Part shown: positions 1 through 5,515 of the stretch, in pieces
How the letters are laid out: every line of letters begins with the position of its first letter
Numbering within the stretch: the first letter of the stretch is position 1
Assembly: GCA_964459805.1 (NCBI GenBank)
Contig: CAYWOD010000218.1
Location: 1-5,815 of the forward strand
Source: DAOVRL01 sp964459805
Lineage (GTDB): Bacteria > Planctomycetota > Phycisphaerae > Sedimentisphaerales > Anaerobacaceae
Direction: 5' to 3'
Length of the DNA stretch: 5,815 nt
Notes under the pieces: generated by a model
What the model saw: the letters and a program-made list of their open reading frames with translations, nothing else
Databases searched by the model: none
What the model was told of the DNA's origin: nothing
Translations under genes and position numbers: made by a program

Positions 1-527
1 TCAACGCCCTCGCACTGCCCGGCGGATTCATCTTCATCACCAAAGGCATGCTTGAGAAACTGCAATCCGAGGCTCAATTGGCCGGGATATTGGGCCACGA
101 GATTACCCACGTCGTCGCCAGGGATGTCGCCAACACTATGAGCAAGCAAATCGGAATGGAACTCTTGCTCTCCGCAGTTACTCCCGAGAATGCCCCACGC
201 GGCGCGTTGACCGTAGCCGACCTGACCACGCAGATTATTGGCCTGCGATTCAGCAGACAGGACGAACGCGACGCTGATTTGGGTGGCCTCGACTATATGG
301 CAGCAGCAGGATATGATCCCTACGCAATGGTTGAGACTATGCAGATGCTCAGCGAGCAGAATAAGACCAGATCCGTCGAATTCCTCTCAACACACCCATC
401 ACCTGAAAACCGCTCGGCTTATCTGAGACAAAGAATTCACGCCAAGTATTTCAACTTCACCACCGCAAAAGTCGGAAAACAACAATACCGCGCCGCCGTC
501 CTCGACCGACTAAACAACCCAAATTGA
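1..527 (+). CDS. M48-family zinc metalloprotease, C-terminal part (5' end outside window)
   Basis: Partial gene: the reading frame is already open at base 3 and begins NALALPGGFIFITKG, the conserved block that precedes the active site in M48 peptidases, so the ATG at 48 is internal rather than the start. The zinc-binding, catalytic motif HEITH lies at 96-110. The third zinc ligand is the Glu of the ERDAD motif (codon 264-266), followed by the usual AGYDP segment and, near the C-terminus, the STHPSPENR block. This is a full set of M48 landmarks (LoiP/BepA/Oma1-like group). Family members cleave misfolded or damaged proteins at the cell envelope, usually as periplasmic lipoproteins or membrane proteins. 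The signal sequence would be upstream and cannot be seen. The gene ends at TGA 525-527 and converges on the minus-strand gene ending at 824. The family call is secure; the exact subfamily and substrate are not. Confidence 0.93.
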   Translation, partial: NALALPGGFIFITKGMLEKLQSEAQLAGILGHEITHVVARDVANTMSKQIGMELLLSAVTPENAPRGALTVADLTTQIIGLRFSRQDERDADLGGLDYMAAAGYDPYAMVETMQMLSEQNKTRSVEFLSTHPSPENRSAYLRQRIHAKYFNFTTAKVGKQQYRAAVLDRLNNPN

Positions 528-540
528 ACTCTAACATGCC

Positions 541-576
541 TCAATATTTAGCCCACAATTCATTGGGGGGGGGGCT
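541..576. repeat. Degenerate hairpin repeat, copy A
   Basis: It begins TC-A-ATATTTAGCCC and closes with GGGCT. AGCCC (550-554) can pair with GGGCT (572-576), and CAA (556-558) with TTG (563-565) around a TTCA loop. The right arm is distorted by a run of ten G (565-574). Its left flank and arm match copy B at 702-732 (shared ATATTTAGCCC), which suggests two decayed members of one intergenic hairpin family. No coding role is visible. Confidence 0.5.
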
Positions 577-588
577 TATCCCAATAAT

Positions 589-616
589 ACTCACCGCCGC
601 CGATACTCCGGTGAGT
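589..616. repeat. Inverted repeat, 8-bp perfect stem
   Basis: ACTCACCG (589-596) is the exact reverse complement of CGGTGAGT (609-616), separated by a 12-nt loop. It lies 62 nt past the M48 stop codon. No T-tract follows on either strand, so a rho-independent terminator is not supported. It may simply be an RNA-stabilising hairpin or another small repeat. Confidence 0.4.
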
Positions 617-674
617 GAAGCACCCCATAAATATAATCAAACACATCCTCCGACCCAAACGTACCAACCTTGTC

Positions 675-694
675 ATTCCCGCGAAAGCGGGAAT
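675..694. repeat. 20-bp palindrome ATTCCC-N8-GGGAAT (dRS3-like)
   Basis: The arms ATTCCCGC (675-682) and GCGGGAAT (687-694) pair perfectly over 8 bp around a GAAA tetraloop. The 20-bp outline fits ATTCCC-N8-GGGAAT, the pattern described for the neisserial dRS3 repeat; similar palindromes are common between genes in many bacterial genomes. It sits between two converging genes, a typical location for such repeats. Mobility or function cannot be judged from a single copy. Confidence 0.7.
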
Positions 695-701
695 CCACTC
701 C

Positions 702-732
702 TCCATATTTAGCCCCAGGTTTCACGTGGGCT
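702..732. repeat. Degenerate hairpin repeat, copy B
   Basis: TC-C-ATATTTAGCCC opens this element and GGGCT (728-732) closes it. AGCCC (711-715) pairs with GGGCT, and an inner arm pairs imperfectly (bulged C, one G-G mismatch) around a TTC loop. The structure looks like a once-perfect AGCCCCAGGT/ACCTGGGGCT hairpin that has mutated. It shares its left flank with copy A at 541-576. Confidence 0.5.
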
Positions 733-823
733 CCCCTCTTGTTTATCCGTCACCCCCGCCCCATTGTCCACGCGCACTCCACTACGAGAACATCGACGAA
801 TCTGCCTTCTGTCCCCTGCTTCT

Positions 824-1252
824 TTAGCCGCCCAATTCCCTCTTCCTCTGCTCTCGGCTCTCTTCCATTGCGCTGTACTTGCACTTGGGACAGCGGTCTG
901 AAAAATCGCCCGGACCCGACGCACCCTTGAAGAAGATTATCCCGCAAGATGGATTTGCGCATTTCACCGCCTCGTAAACGCTTGGCTTGCCGCACTCTTT
1001 GCAAATCACTGCCGGCACCGTTTCCGCCGAAGGGTCGAAGCGTTTCGATCTCTCCTCGAAGAATGCCCTTTTCCCGGTCTGATATTCAGCCTTGCAGGCC
1101 GGGTTGTTGCACTTGACCCAAACCATCTCGTCACTCGCTATCTCGCCAATCCCGCCGCCACCGCCCCGTCTGCTGAGAGTTATTGCAACTGCCGCAACCA
1201 CACACACCACGATAACGCCGATCATAATCGGTTTCTTCCGGCTGTCTTCCAT
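824..1252 (-). CDS. Small membrane-anchored protein with two zinc-knuckle repeats (unknown function)
   Basis: The start is placed at the ATG at 1252, giving 142 residues, because GGAGG lies 7 nt upstream (1260-1264). An in-frame start at 1333 would add 27 residues with no such site. Residues 1-8 are polar and basic, 9-26 form one hydrophobic helix, and a Gly-rich linker follows (30-36). The remainder carries eight cysteines in a duplicated pattern: C48-x4-C53 with C84-x2-C87, then C98-x4-C103 with C121-x2-C124. Each copy starts VKC-x-NP-x-C, which suggests two zinc-ribbon-like modules. The C-terminus is highly charged. By composition it should be anchored by its N-terminal helix, most likely with the cysteines in the cytoplasm (inference from the short basic N-terminus followed by RR, which does not decide topology). 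It is the last gene of the minus-strand group. I do not recognise a named family. Confidence 0.82.
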   Translation of the reverse strand: MEDSRKKPIMIGVIVVCVVAAVAITLSRRGGGGGIGEIASDEMVWVKCNNPACKAEYQTGKRAFFEERSKRFDPSAETVPAVICKECGKPSVYEAVKCANPSCGIIFFKGASGPGDFSDRCPKCKYSAMEESREQRKRELGG

Positions 1253-1259
1253 CTTAGAA

Positions 1260-1264
1260 CCTCC
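1260..1264 (-). promoter_or_regulatory. Shine-Dalgarno site that fixes the zinc-knuckle gene start
   Basis: GGAGG on the minus strand lies 7 nt before the ATG at 1252. This strong site favours the 142-residue form over an extension starting at 1333. Confidence 0.75.
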
Positions 1265-1304
1265 AAAACAAAAGGAACACAATCTGCTCAGCAACAACAC
1301 ATCT

Positions 1305-1333
1305 AACTTATTACTTCTCTCGCAACCTGTCAA
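1305..1333 (-). promoter_or_regulatory. Possible sigma70-type promoter for the zinc-knuckle gene
   Basis: On the minus strand, a perfect TTGACA (1328-1333) is followed after 17 nt by TAAGTT (1305-1310), a poor -10 with three of six consensus bases. It lies in the 96-nt gap after the Gfo/Idh gene, the only gap within the minus-strand group large enough for a promoter. The -35 is good and the -10 weak, so read-through from glyA remains equally possible. Confidence 0.3.
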
Positions 1334-1348
1334 ACAGCCATATTTGCG

Positions 1349-2434
1349 CTATTTGAAGTCAGCCTCAACATCCGTCGGCTCAAATTGTCCCATCTGCAGA
1401 ATCCTCCCCGGCTCCTCCGGCATCCCCGTGCGCGCCGAAAGATACGCTGATTCGATAACGGCCATATTCTTCAGGTTCTCCCGCCCACTGCTGTAAACCT
1501 CGTGCTCATCAGGCAACAACACGCCCGCAGAAAAGTTCTCGAGCACCTCTTTCATACAGCCAAGGGGATCATTGTCGTATTCAAATTCCTCGCTGACCTG
1601 CCCCCGGGCATCGCAGAGCGTCAGACGAGTATCATTAACCACTAATATCTTATCTTTCCCGTAAACCTTCACGAACTCTTGGCTCGGCGAAAAACCGACT
1701 CGGCTGGACGCCAGAAGGTTGCCGACAAGAGTATCCGAAAACTTCACCGCCACAACTGCCGTATCCTCGGTCAAACTAAGCCGCTGCTGTTTGTCAAGAG
1801 CTTGGTTCGTCGTCAGAGAATAAACCTGTTGAGGTATCGGAAAATTCCACATTATCTGGTCAATCACCTTGTAACAGTTGTGCAGCAGCACGCCGCCGCC
1901 GGCCAGCTTCGGATCGCTTTGCCACTTCCCAAGAGATTCACCTGCAAAACTGCAAGAAGCCGTTATCAGGAAAACCTGCTCCACCCGACCCTGCTCCAGG
2001 AACGCACGCAGCCCGGCATAGCTGCCGGCAAACCGGCCTGGATTCGCCACCGCGAACCTAACGTCTTCTTCTTCGGCAAGCCGCACCAATTCCGCCGCTT
2101 CTTCAAAATCCCGCGCCGCAGGAGCACACTTGAGCACGTTGAACCCCTTCTTCATTGCCATCCGAACGTATTCAGCGCAACTGTGTATCTGGGCCCCTAC
2201 CAGAAGGCAGCGCTGCTCATCCTCCCCCAACCGAGCATCCACCGCCGTTATCAGTTGTCTGTAATCATCGTAGGCCGCGCACTCATATTCGGCGGCTAAT
2301 TTCTCCGCAACCCCCGCATTCTTATCTGCAATCGCTTGAATGCGAATTGCCCCAATCTGCGACGCCGCCTTCAGCAGAAGCTGACCGTCGTCATTCAGAC
2401 CAAGCACCACGGTTTCTAACTTATGTTCGCCCAT
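1349..2434 (-). CDS. Gfo/Idh/MocA-fold oxidoreductase-like protein with atypical active site
   Basis: The 361 residues follow the family layout. An N-terminal Rossmann nucleotide-binding half comes first (beta strand ETVVLGLNDDG, with G12-x-N14-x2-G17 in place of GxGxxG, and an acidic D37 after the second strand). A C-terminal alpha/beta half follows, carrying GGG (179-181), a D192-x3-W196 region and the closing helix SGRENLKNMAVIESAYLSA. Length is normal. Most members are NAD(P)-dependent sugar or polyol dehydrogenases using the Lys of an EKP motif and a D-x3-H pair. Here the aligned positions read C103-A104-P105 and H185-x3-K189, so the usual catalytic Lys, Asp and His all seem replaced. 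Its start lies 7 nt after the glyA stop, with only GGGAAG directly abutting the ATG as a ribosome site, which suggests translational coupling. Fold assignment is strong; dehydrogenase activity is doubtful and the substrate is unknown. Confidence 0.88.
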   Translation of the reverse strand: MGEHKLETVVLGLNDDGQLLLKAASQIGAIRIQAIADKNAGVAEKLAAEYECAAYDDYRQLITAVDARLGEDEQRCLLVGAQIHSCAEYVRMAMKKGFNVLKCAPAARDFEEAAELVRLAEEEDVRFAVANPGRFAGSYAGLRAFLEQGRVEQVFLITASCSFAGESLGKWQSDPKLAGGGVLLHNCYKVIDQIMWNFPIPQQVYSLTTNQALDKQQRLSLTEDTAVVAVKFSDTLVGNLLASSRVGFSPSQEFVKVYGKDKILVVNDTRLTLCDARGQVSEEFEYDNDPLGCMKEVLENFSAGVLLPDEHEVYSSGRENLKNMAVIESAYLSARTGMPEEPGRILQMGQFEPTDVEADFK

Positions 2435-2441
2435 CTTCCCG

Positions 2442-3737
2442 TCAATTGTAGATACGTTCTACGGCGCGGTGTGCGTCGGCATTATTCGGTATAATAAAGT
2501 GCTCCGGGACCGTAAATTGCGAGCACAGCAGCAGTGCCTCTTTTGCGACCTGCTCGATGGCCGACTCATTGTCGATTTTCTCGACGACCCTGTTTATGAA
2601 AGTGGCAATCTGCTCGGCCTCCGGCTCTTTCATCCCGCGGGTGGTAATCGCCGGGGTGCCGATGCGCAGCCCGCTGGGGTTCGACGGCGGGGCCGGGTCG
2701 CCCGGCACGGTATTGTAATTCGTCACGATTCTCGCCCTATCCAGGGCCTTGGCCAACTTCCTGCCGGGCACCTTCTTATTTCGCAAATCGATTAGAATCA
2801 GATGGTTGTCCGTCCCGCCCGATACGAGATTGAAGCCGTGCTCCAGTAGCTTTGCCGCCAGGGCCTTGGCGTTCTTGACTACCTGTTTGGCATAAGCGAC
2901 AAACTCCGGCGTATCGGCCTCGGCCATCGCCACCGCTATCGCCGTCAGCGTGTGCATGTGCGGCCCGCCCTGCAAGCCGGGAAAAACCGCCTTATCGACC
3001 CGCTCGGCATGCTCGGCCTTGCAGAGCAGCATCCCCCCACGAGGCCCACGCAGCGTCTTATGGGTCGTGCTTGAGACCACATCTGCATAAGGCACAGGAC
3101 TCTTGTGAATGCCGGCCACCACAAGACCCGCTATGTGGGCTATATCGCTGACGTGATACGCCCCGACCTCCTCGGCTATCTGGCCGAATATCTCAAAGTC
3201 AATCTCCCTCGGATACGCCGTAGCCCCGGAGATTATCAGCTTAGGCCGGTTTTTCTTCGCAAGGTCCCTGATATGGTCGAAATCCAGCCTGCCCGTCTCG
3301 GGGCTCACCGGATACTGAGCCGACTTGTAGAACTTGCTCGTGACCGAAACCTTCCAGCCGTGCGTCAAATGACCACCATCGATAAGGGACATCCCCATAA
3401 TCGTATCGCCCGGCTCGATCAGTGCCACGTACGCGCCCAAATTCGCAACCGAGCCGGAATACGGCTGAACATTCGCATGGTCGGCCTTAAACAGCTTTTT
3501 GGCACGCTCCTGGGCCACTTTCTCGATAAGGTCGGTCACGTGCTGACCTTCATAATACCGGTGCCCTGGATAGCCTTCGGCGTATTTGTTGGTCAGGCAG
3601 CTCCCACTGGCCTGCATCACCGCCTTGGATACATAGTTCTCCGAGGGAATAAGCCGGATAGACCCGCTCTGACGTGCTGCTTCCTGACGTGTAAGTTCGT
3701 AAATCTGAGGGTCATACTGCTCAAGGGCCGTTTCCAT
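2442..3737 (-). CDS. glyA: Serine hydroxymethyltransferase
   Basis: This cytoplasmic PLP enzyme interconverts serine plus tetrahydrofolate with glycine plus 5,10-methylene-tetrahydrofolate, the main source of one-carbon units. At 431 residues it has the normal bacterial length. Visible landmarks are the N-terminal IPSENYVS block (S32-Y35), the YAEGYPGHRYYEG substrate and dimer loop (52-64), D198 and H201 of the SDIAHIAGL motif that contact PLP, the Schiff-base lysine K227 in STTHKTLRGPRGG, and R358 in GLRIGTPAITTRG for the substrate carboxylate. No key residue is missing. The ATG at 3737 has GGAG 8 nt upstream (3746-3749), and the protein begins at the normal family position. It is the first gene of the minus-strand group, transcribed away from the TPR gene, with an unusual repeat-rich leader upstream. 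Confidence 0.98.
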   Translation of the reverse strand: METALEQYDPQIYELTRQEAARQSGSIRLIPSENYVSKAVMQASGSCLTNKYAEGYPGHRYYEGQHVTDLIEKVAQERAKKLFKADHANVQPYSGSVANLGAYVALIEPGDTIMGMSLIDGGHLTHGWKVSVTSKFYKSAQYPVSPETGRLDFDHIRDLAKKNRPKLIISGATAYPREIDFEIFGQIAEEVGAYHVSDIAHIAGLVVAGIHKSPVPYADVVSSTTHKTLRGPRGGMLLCKAEHAERVDKAVFPGLQGGPHMHTLTAIAVAMAEADTPEFVAYAKQVVKNAKALAAKLLEHGFNLVSGGTDNHLILIDLRNKKVPGRKLAKALDRARIVTNYNTVPGDPAPPSNPSGLRIGTPAITTRGMKEPEAEQIATFINRVVEKIDNESAIEQVAKEALLLCSQFTVPEHFIIPNNADAHRAVERIYN

Positions 3738-3748
3738 ATCACTTTCTC

Positions 3749-3830
3749 CACTAATATAGTGTTCTAAGGCTTCTGCAAAATTGCAGAACTCATATAGTGT
3801 TCTCTTTCAAGCCTTATGCAGAATTGAGAT
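3749..3830 (-). repeat. Tandem and palindromic repeat in the glyA leader
   Basis: Two copies of ATATAGTGTTCT occur at 3754-3765 and 3792-3803, 38 nt apart. TGCAGAA also occurs twice, at 3782-3788 and 3817-3823, 35 nt apart, so the block looks like two diverged tandem units. A perfect inverted repeat TTCTGCAA-AA-TTGCAGAA spans 3771-3788. A further 8-bp inverted pair, TAAGGCTT (3765-3772) and AAGCCTTA (3809-3816), brackets it. A small CACTA-ATA-TAGTG palindrome (3749-3761) touches the Shine-Dalgarno of glyA. If glyA starts at the predicted promoter, nearly all of this is transcribed as its leader. It matches no riboswitch class I know; it may be a MITE- or REP-like element or a regulatory structure. 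Confidence 0.6.
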
Positions 3831-3839
3831 TAGCGATAG

Positions 3840-3868
3840 CTTATAGCACGACGCCGCTTTTTATACAA
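3840..3868 (-). promoter_or_regulatory. Predicted glyA promoter (extended -10)
   Basis: On the minus strand, TTGTAT (3863-3868) is followed by a 17-nt spacer and TATAAG (3840-3845). A TG one base before the -10 gives an extended -10 TGCTATAAG. Transcription would begin near 3833, giving a leader of roughly 95 nt before the glyA ATG. The -10 matches five of six consensus bases and the -35 only three, which is tolerable with an extended -10. Confidence 0.45.
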
Positions 3869-3879
3869 GTATTTATTTG

Positions 3880-3907
3880 TTGACAGATTTCAGCCGAATA
3901 GTACCAT
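3880..3907 (+). promoter_or_regulatory. Predicted promoter of the TPR gene
   Basis: A perfect TTGACA (3880-3885) is followed after 16 nt by TACCAT (3902-3907), four of six -10 consensus bases. It lies about 40 nt before the TTG start and back to back with the glyA promoter, the two -35 boxes being only 11 nt apart. The -10 is the weak part of this call. Confidence 0.42.
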
Positions 3908-3935
3908 AAGCACAATTAAACGAATTCATCAGGGA

Positions 3936-3940
3936 AAGGA
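3936..3940 (+). promoter_or_regulatory. Shine-Dalgarno site favouring the TTG start of the TPR gene
   Basis: AAGGA ends 5 nt before TTG 3946, but 14 nt before the next in-frame ATG at 3955. Spacing therefore supports the TTG. An ATG start would shorten the protein by three residues only. Confidence 0.55.
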
Positions 3941-3945
3941 TTCGA

Positions 3946-5355
3946 TTGGACAATATGCCCGAACAAGCTGACGACCAGACGGCGGCCAAGGCAAAGGCCT
4001 TTTTTGATAGGGCCCGGAAGGCGGGTGAGACTAAAAACTTTGACTACGCCGTCCAGATGTACCTGGACGGTCTGCGCTTCGAGCCCGATGCACTCCAGCA
4101 GGGGCATTTACCGCTGTGTGAGCTGGCTCTGCGGCGGGAGGGAAAAGGCGGTAAAAAACCTTCAATAGTCGAAAAAATGAAGCACATGAGAGGTAAGACA
4201 CCGCTTGACCAAATGCTCAACGCCGAATACCTGTTCGCCAAGGACCCGGAGCACCTCCCTTATGCCGAGGCGATGCTAAAGGCAGCGGTCACAGGCGGTT
4301 ACAAGAAGACGGCTGGCTGGCTGGCCAACCTCATCTTCCAGACGAACAACGCCTCCGAAAGGCCCTCGGCGCAGACTTACATCCTCCTGAAAGATTCTTA
4401 CGCCGGACTCGGCCAGTTTGACAAGGCCCTGGTCGCTTGCCAGAAGGCCTCCACGCTGAGACCAAACGATGCGGAGCTGGCCGACGAATTCAAGAACCTC
4501 TCAGCGGAGCTGACGATGGTAAGGGGCAAGTACGATACAGAGGGGGACTTTAGAGATTCAATCAAGAACCGTCGGGAGCAGGAAAAGCTGCACCAACAGG
4601 CAAGTGTCGTAAAGACCAAGGACTATCGGATCAAGGCGGTTGACGACGCTCGAGAAAGACTCGCGCGGCAGCCGGACCTTCCAAAAAACATCTTTGACCT
4701 TGCCGATGCGCTCTCGGACCTGCAGACCGAAGAATCCGAGAATGACGCAATCGAGCTGCTCGATAATAGCTACAGAGCCAAAAGCGATTTCAGCTTTAAG
4801 CAGCGGGCGGGCCTGTTAAGGATGAAACAGCTCAGAAGAAAGATTAGACAGGCAAAGAGTTCGCTGGAAGCCAATCCGAGAGACGCATCTGCAAAGGGGA
4901 AACTGACAGAATTGAGCTCGAAATTGAAGAAGACCGAACTGGAGCATTACCGGCTCACGATGCAAAACTATCCGACTGACCTGCAGGCAAAATACGAATA
5001 CGGAGTCCGGTTGGTGCGGAACAAACAATACAACGAGGCCATACCGCTGTTCCAGGAGGCGCAGAAGGATCCCAGAAGGAAGATCGCCTCGATGAATCAG
5101 ATCGGCTGCTGCTTCTTCCTGAAGGGCTGGTTTGCCGACGCGATTGAGGTCTTTAATAGGGCCATTGAGTCCTACCAGATAAAGGATGACGCGACCGCTA
5201 AGGAATTGCGTTATAATCTCGCGCGCGCCCACGAAGAAAAAGGCGACAGCGAAAAGGCGCTGGAAGTCTACCGGAGAATCGCCCAAACCGACTTCGCCTA
5301 CAAAGACGTCAGCCGCCGAGTCGATAGATTTAGAGGAACACAAAACGAAAAATGA
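3946..5355 (+). CDS. Tetratricopeptide-repeat protein, soluble, unknown function
   Basis: The 469-residue protein (TTG start) has no signal peptide or membrane segment, so it is probably cytoplasmic. Helical TPR-like units are visible at about residues 15-48 (NFDYAVQMYLDGLRFEPD), 143-176 (AGLGQFDKALVACQKASTLRPND), 345-376 (NKQYNEAIPLFQEAQKD), 380-413 (KGWFADAIEVFNRAIESY) and 419-452 (KGDSEKALEVYRRIAQTD). Between the N- and C-terminal TPR groups lies a long, charged, helical middle (about 195-340) rich in Lys, Glu and Arg, probably partly coiled coil. TPRs usually form a scaffold for protein-protein contacts; no enzymatic domain is attached, so the partner is unknown. It is divergent from glyA and precedes rpsT on the same strand by 160 nt. 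The TPR assignment is solid for the C-terminal repeats and looser for the first. Confidence 0.88.
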   Translation: MDNMPEQADDQTAAKAKAFFDRARKAGETKNFDYAVQMYLDGLRFEPDALQQGHLPLCELALRREGKGGKKPSIVEKMKHMRGKTPLDQMLNAEYLFAKDPEHLPYAEAMLKAAVTGGYKKTAGWLANLIFQTNNASERPSAQTYILLKDSYAGLGQFDKALVACQKASTLRPNDAELADEFKNLSAELTMVRGKYDTEGDFRDSIKNRREQEKLHQQASVVKTKDYRIKAVDDARERLARQPDLPKNIFDLADALSDLQTEESENDAIELLDNSYRAKSDFSFKQRAGLLRMKQLRRKIRQAKSSLEANPRDASAKGKLTELSSKLKKTELEHYRLTMQNYPTDLQAKYEYGVRLVRNKQYNEAIPLFQEAQKDPRRKIASMNQIGCCFFLKGWFADAIEVFNRAIESYQIKDDATAKELRYNLARAHEEKGDSEKALEVYRRIAQTDFAYKDVSRRVDRFRGTQNEK

Positions 5356-5515
5356 CCTGAACTGACCGATTTGGTTCTTAGATAAGGCACAAAAAGCACA
5401 AAAGAAGAATTAGACACTGATTTACACTGTTTTTGGGCGACCGGCAGAAAGAAGAGCAAGCAACCTCTCAGTGAGTATTTGTAGATAGAGCAGTATAAGT
5501 TATCAGGAGAATACA
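5356..5515 (+). other. Intergenic region upstream of rpsT
   Basis: The 160 nt between the TPR gene and rpsT contain a short tandem GCACAAAAA/GCACAAAAG (5387-5404) and an AT-rich stretch, but no convincing hairpin terminator. I could not place a promoter: the TATAAG at 5494-5499 is too close to the Shine-Dalgarno to leave a leader. rpsT may be read from within this gap by a promoter I cannot recognise, or from the TPR gene promoter. Confidence 0.5.
5505..5510 (+). promoter_or_regulatory. Shine-Dalgarno of rpsT, decides GTG start
   Basis: AGGAGA ends 5 nt before GTG 5516. The start fits the family: the encoded protein then begins MAHSLSAKKRIKQN, collinear with other S20 proteins, and no ATG lies nearby in frame. 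Confidence 0.8.

Larger units (their letters stand above)
528..823. other. Convergent intergenic region with hairpin repeats, no gene
   Basis: About 300 bases lie between the ends of the M48 gene (+) and the zinc-knuckle gene (-). Short ORFs cross it in several frames, but none has a Shine-Dalgarno, a recognisable domain or a plausible composition, and they run through the palindromes. The stretch holds two AGCCC...GGGCT hairpins, a G10 tract, an 8-bp stem at 589-616 and a 20-bp ATTCCC/GGGAAT palindrome. Bases 733-823 are pyrimidine-rich on the plus strand, and I see nothing definable in them. There is no classical stem plus U-tract terminator, although the hairpins could stop or stabilise transcripts from either side. 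Confidence 0.7.

Noticed and set aside
589..616. Rho-independent terminator for the M48 gene
   Set aside because: The stem is real but has a 12-nt loop and no T-tract on either side.
541..732. CRISPR array
   Set aside because: The repeats are only two diverged hairpin copies plus an unrelated palindrome, without regular spacing or identical direct repeats.
524..930. Small plus-strand ORFs in the convergent junction
   Set aside because: They translate palindromic repeats, overlap each other and the antisense of the zinc-knuckle gene, and lack ribosome sites.
1253..1333. N-terminal extension of the zinc-knuckle protein to a start at 1333
   Set aside because: The extension lacks a good ribosome site, while the ATG at 1252 has GGAGG at ideal spacing directly before a normal membrane-anchor N-terminus.
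1679..2299. 206-residue plus-strand ORF over the Gfo/Idh gene
   Set aside because: It is antisense to a well-supported gene, rich in His/Arg/Pro in the manner of a shadow frame, with no domain.
3105..3767. 220-residue plus-strand ORF over glyA
   Set aside because: It lies antisense to a clear, complete glyA, has no Shine-Dalgarno or recognisable domain, and its composition is what an opposite-strand shadow gives.
3738..3840. Glycine, THF or SAM riboswitch upstream of glyA
   Set aside because: The leader is short and made of repeated arms; I could not find the conserved core sequences of these classes.
4816..5343. 175-residue minus-strand ORF over the TPR gene
   Set aside because: It is fully antisense to the TPR frame, which has clear repeats; no start signal was found.
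5494..5499. TATAAG as the -10 of rpsT
   Set aside because: A start about 7 nt downstream would fall inside the Shine-Dalgarno, and no -35 sits at the right distance.
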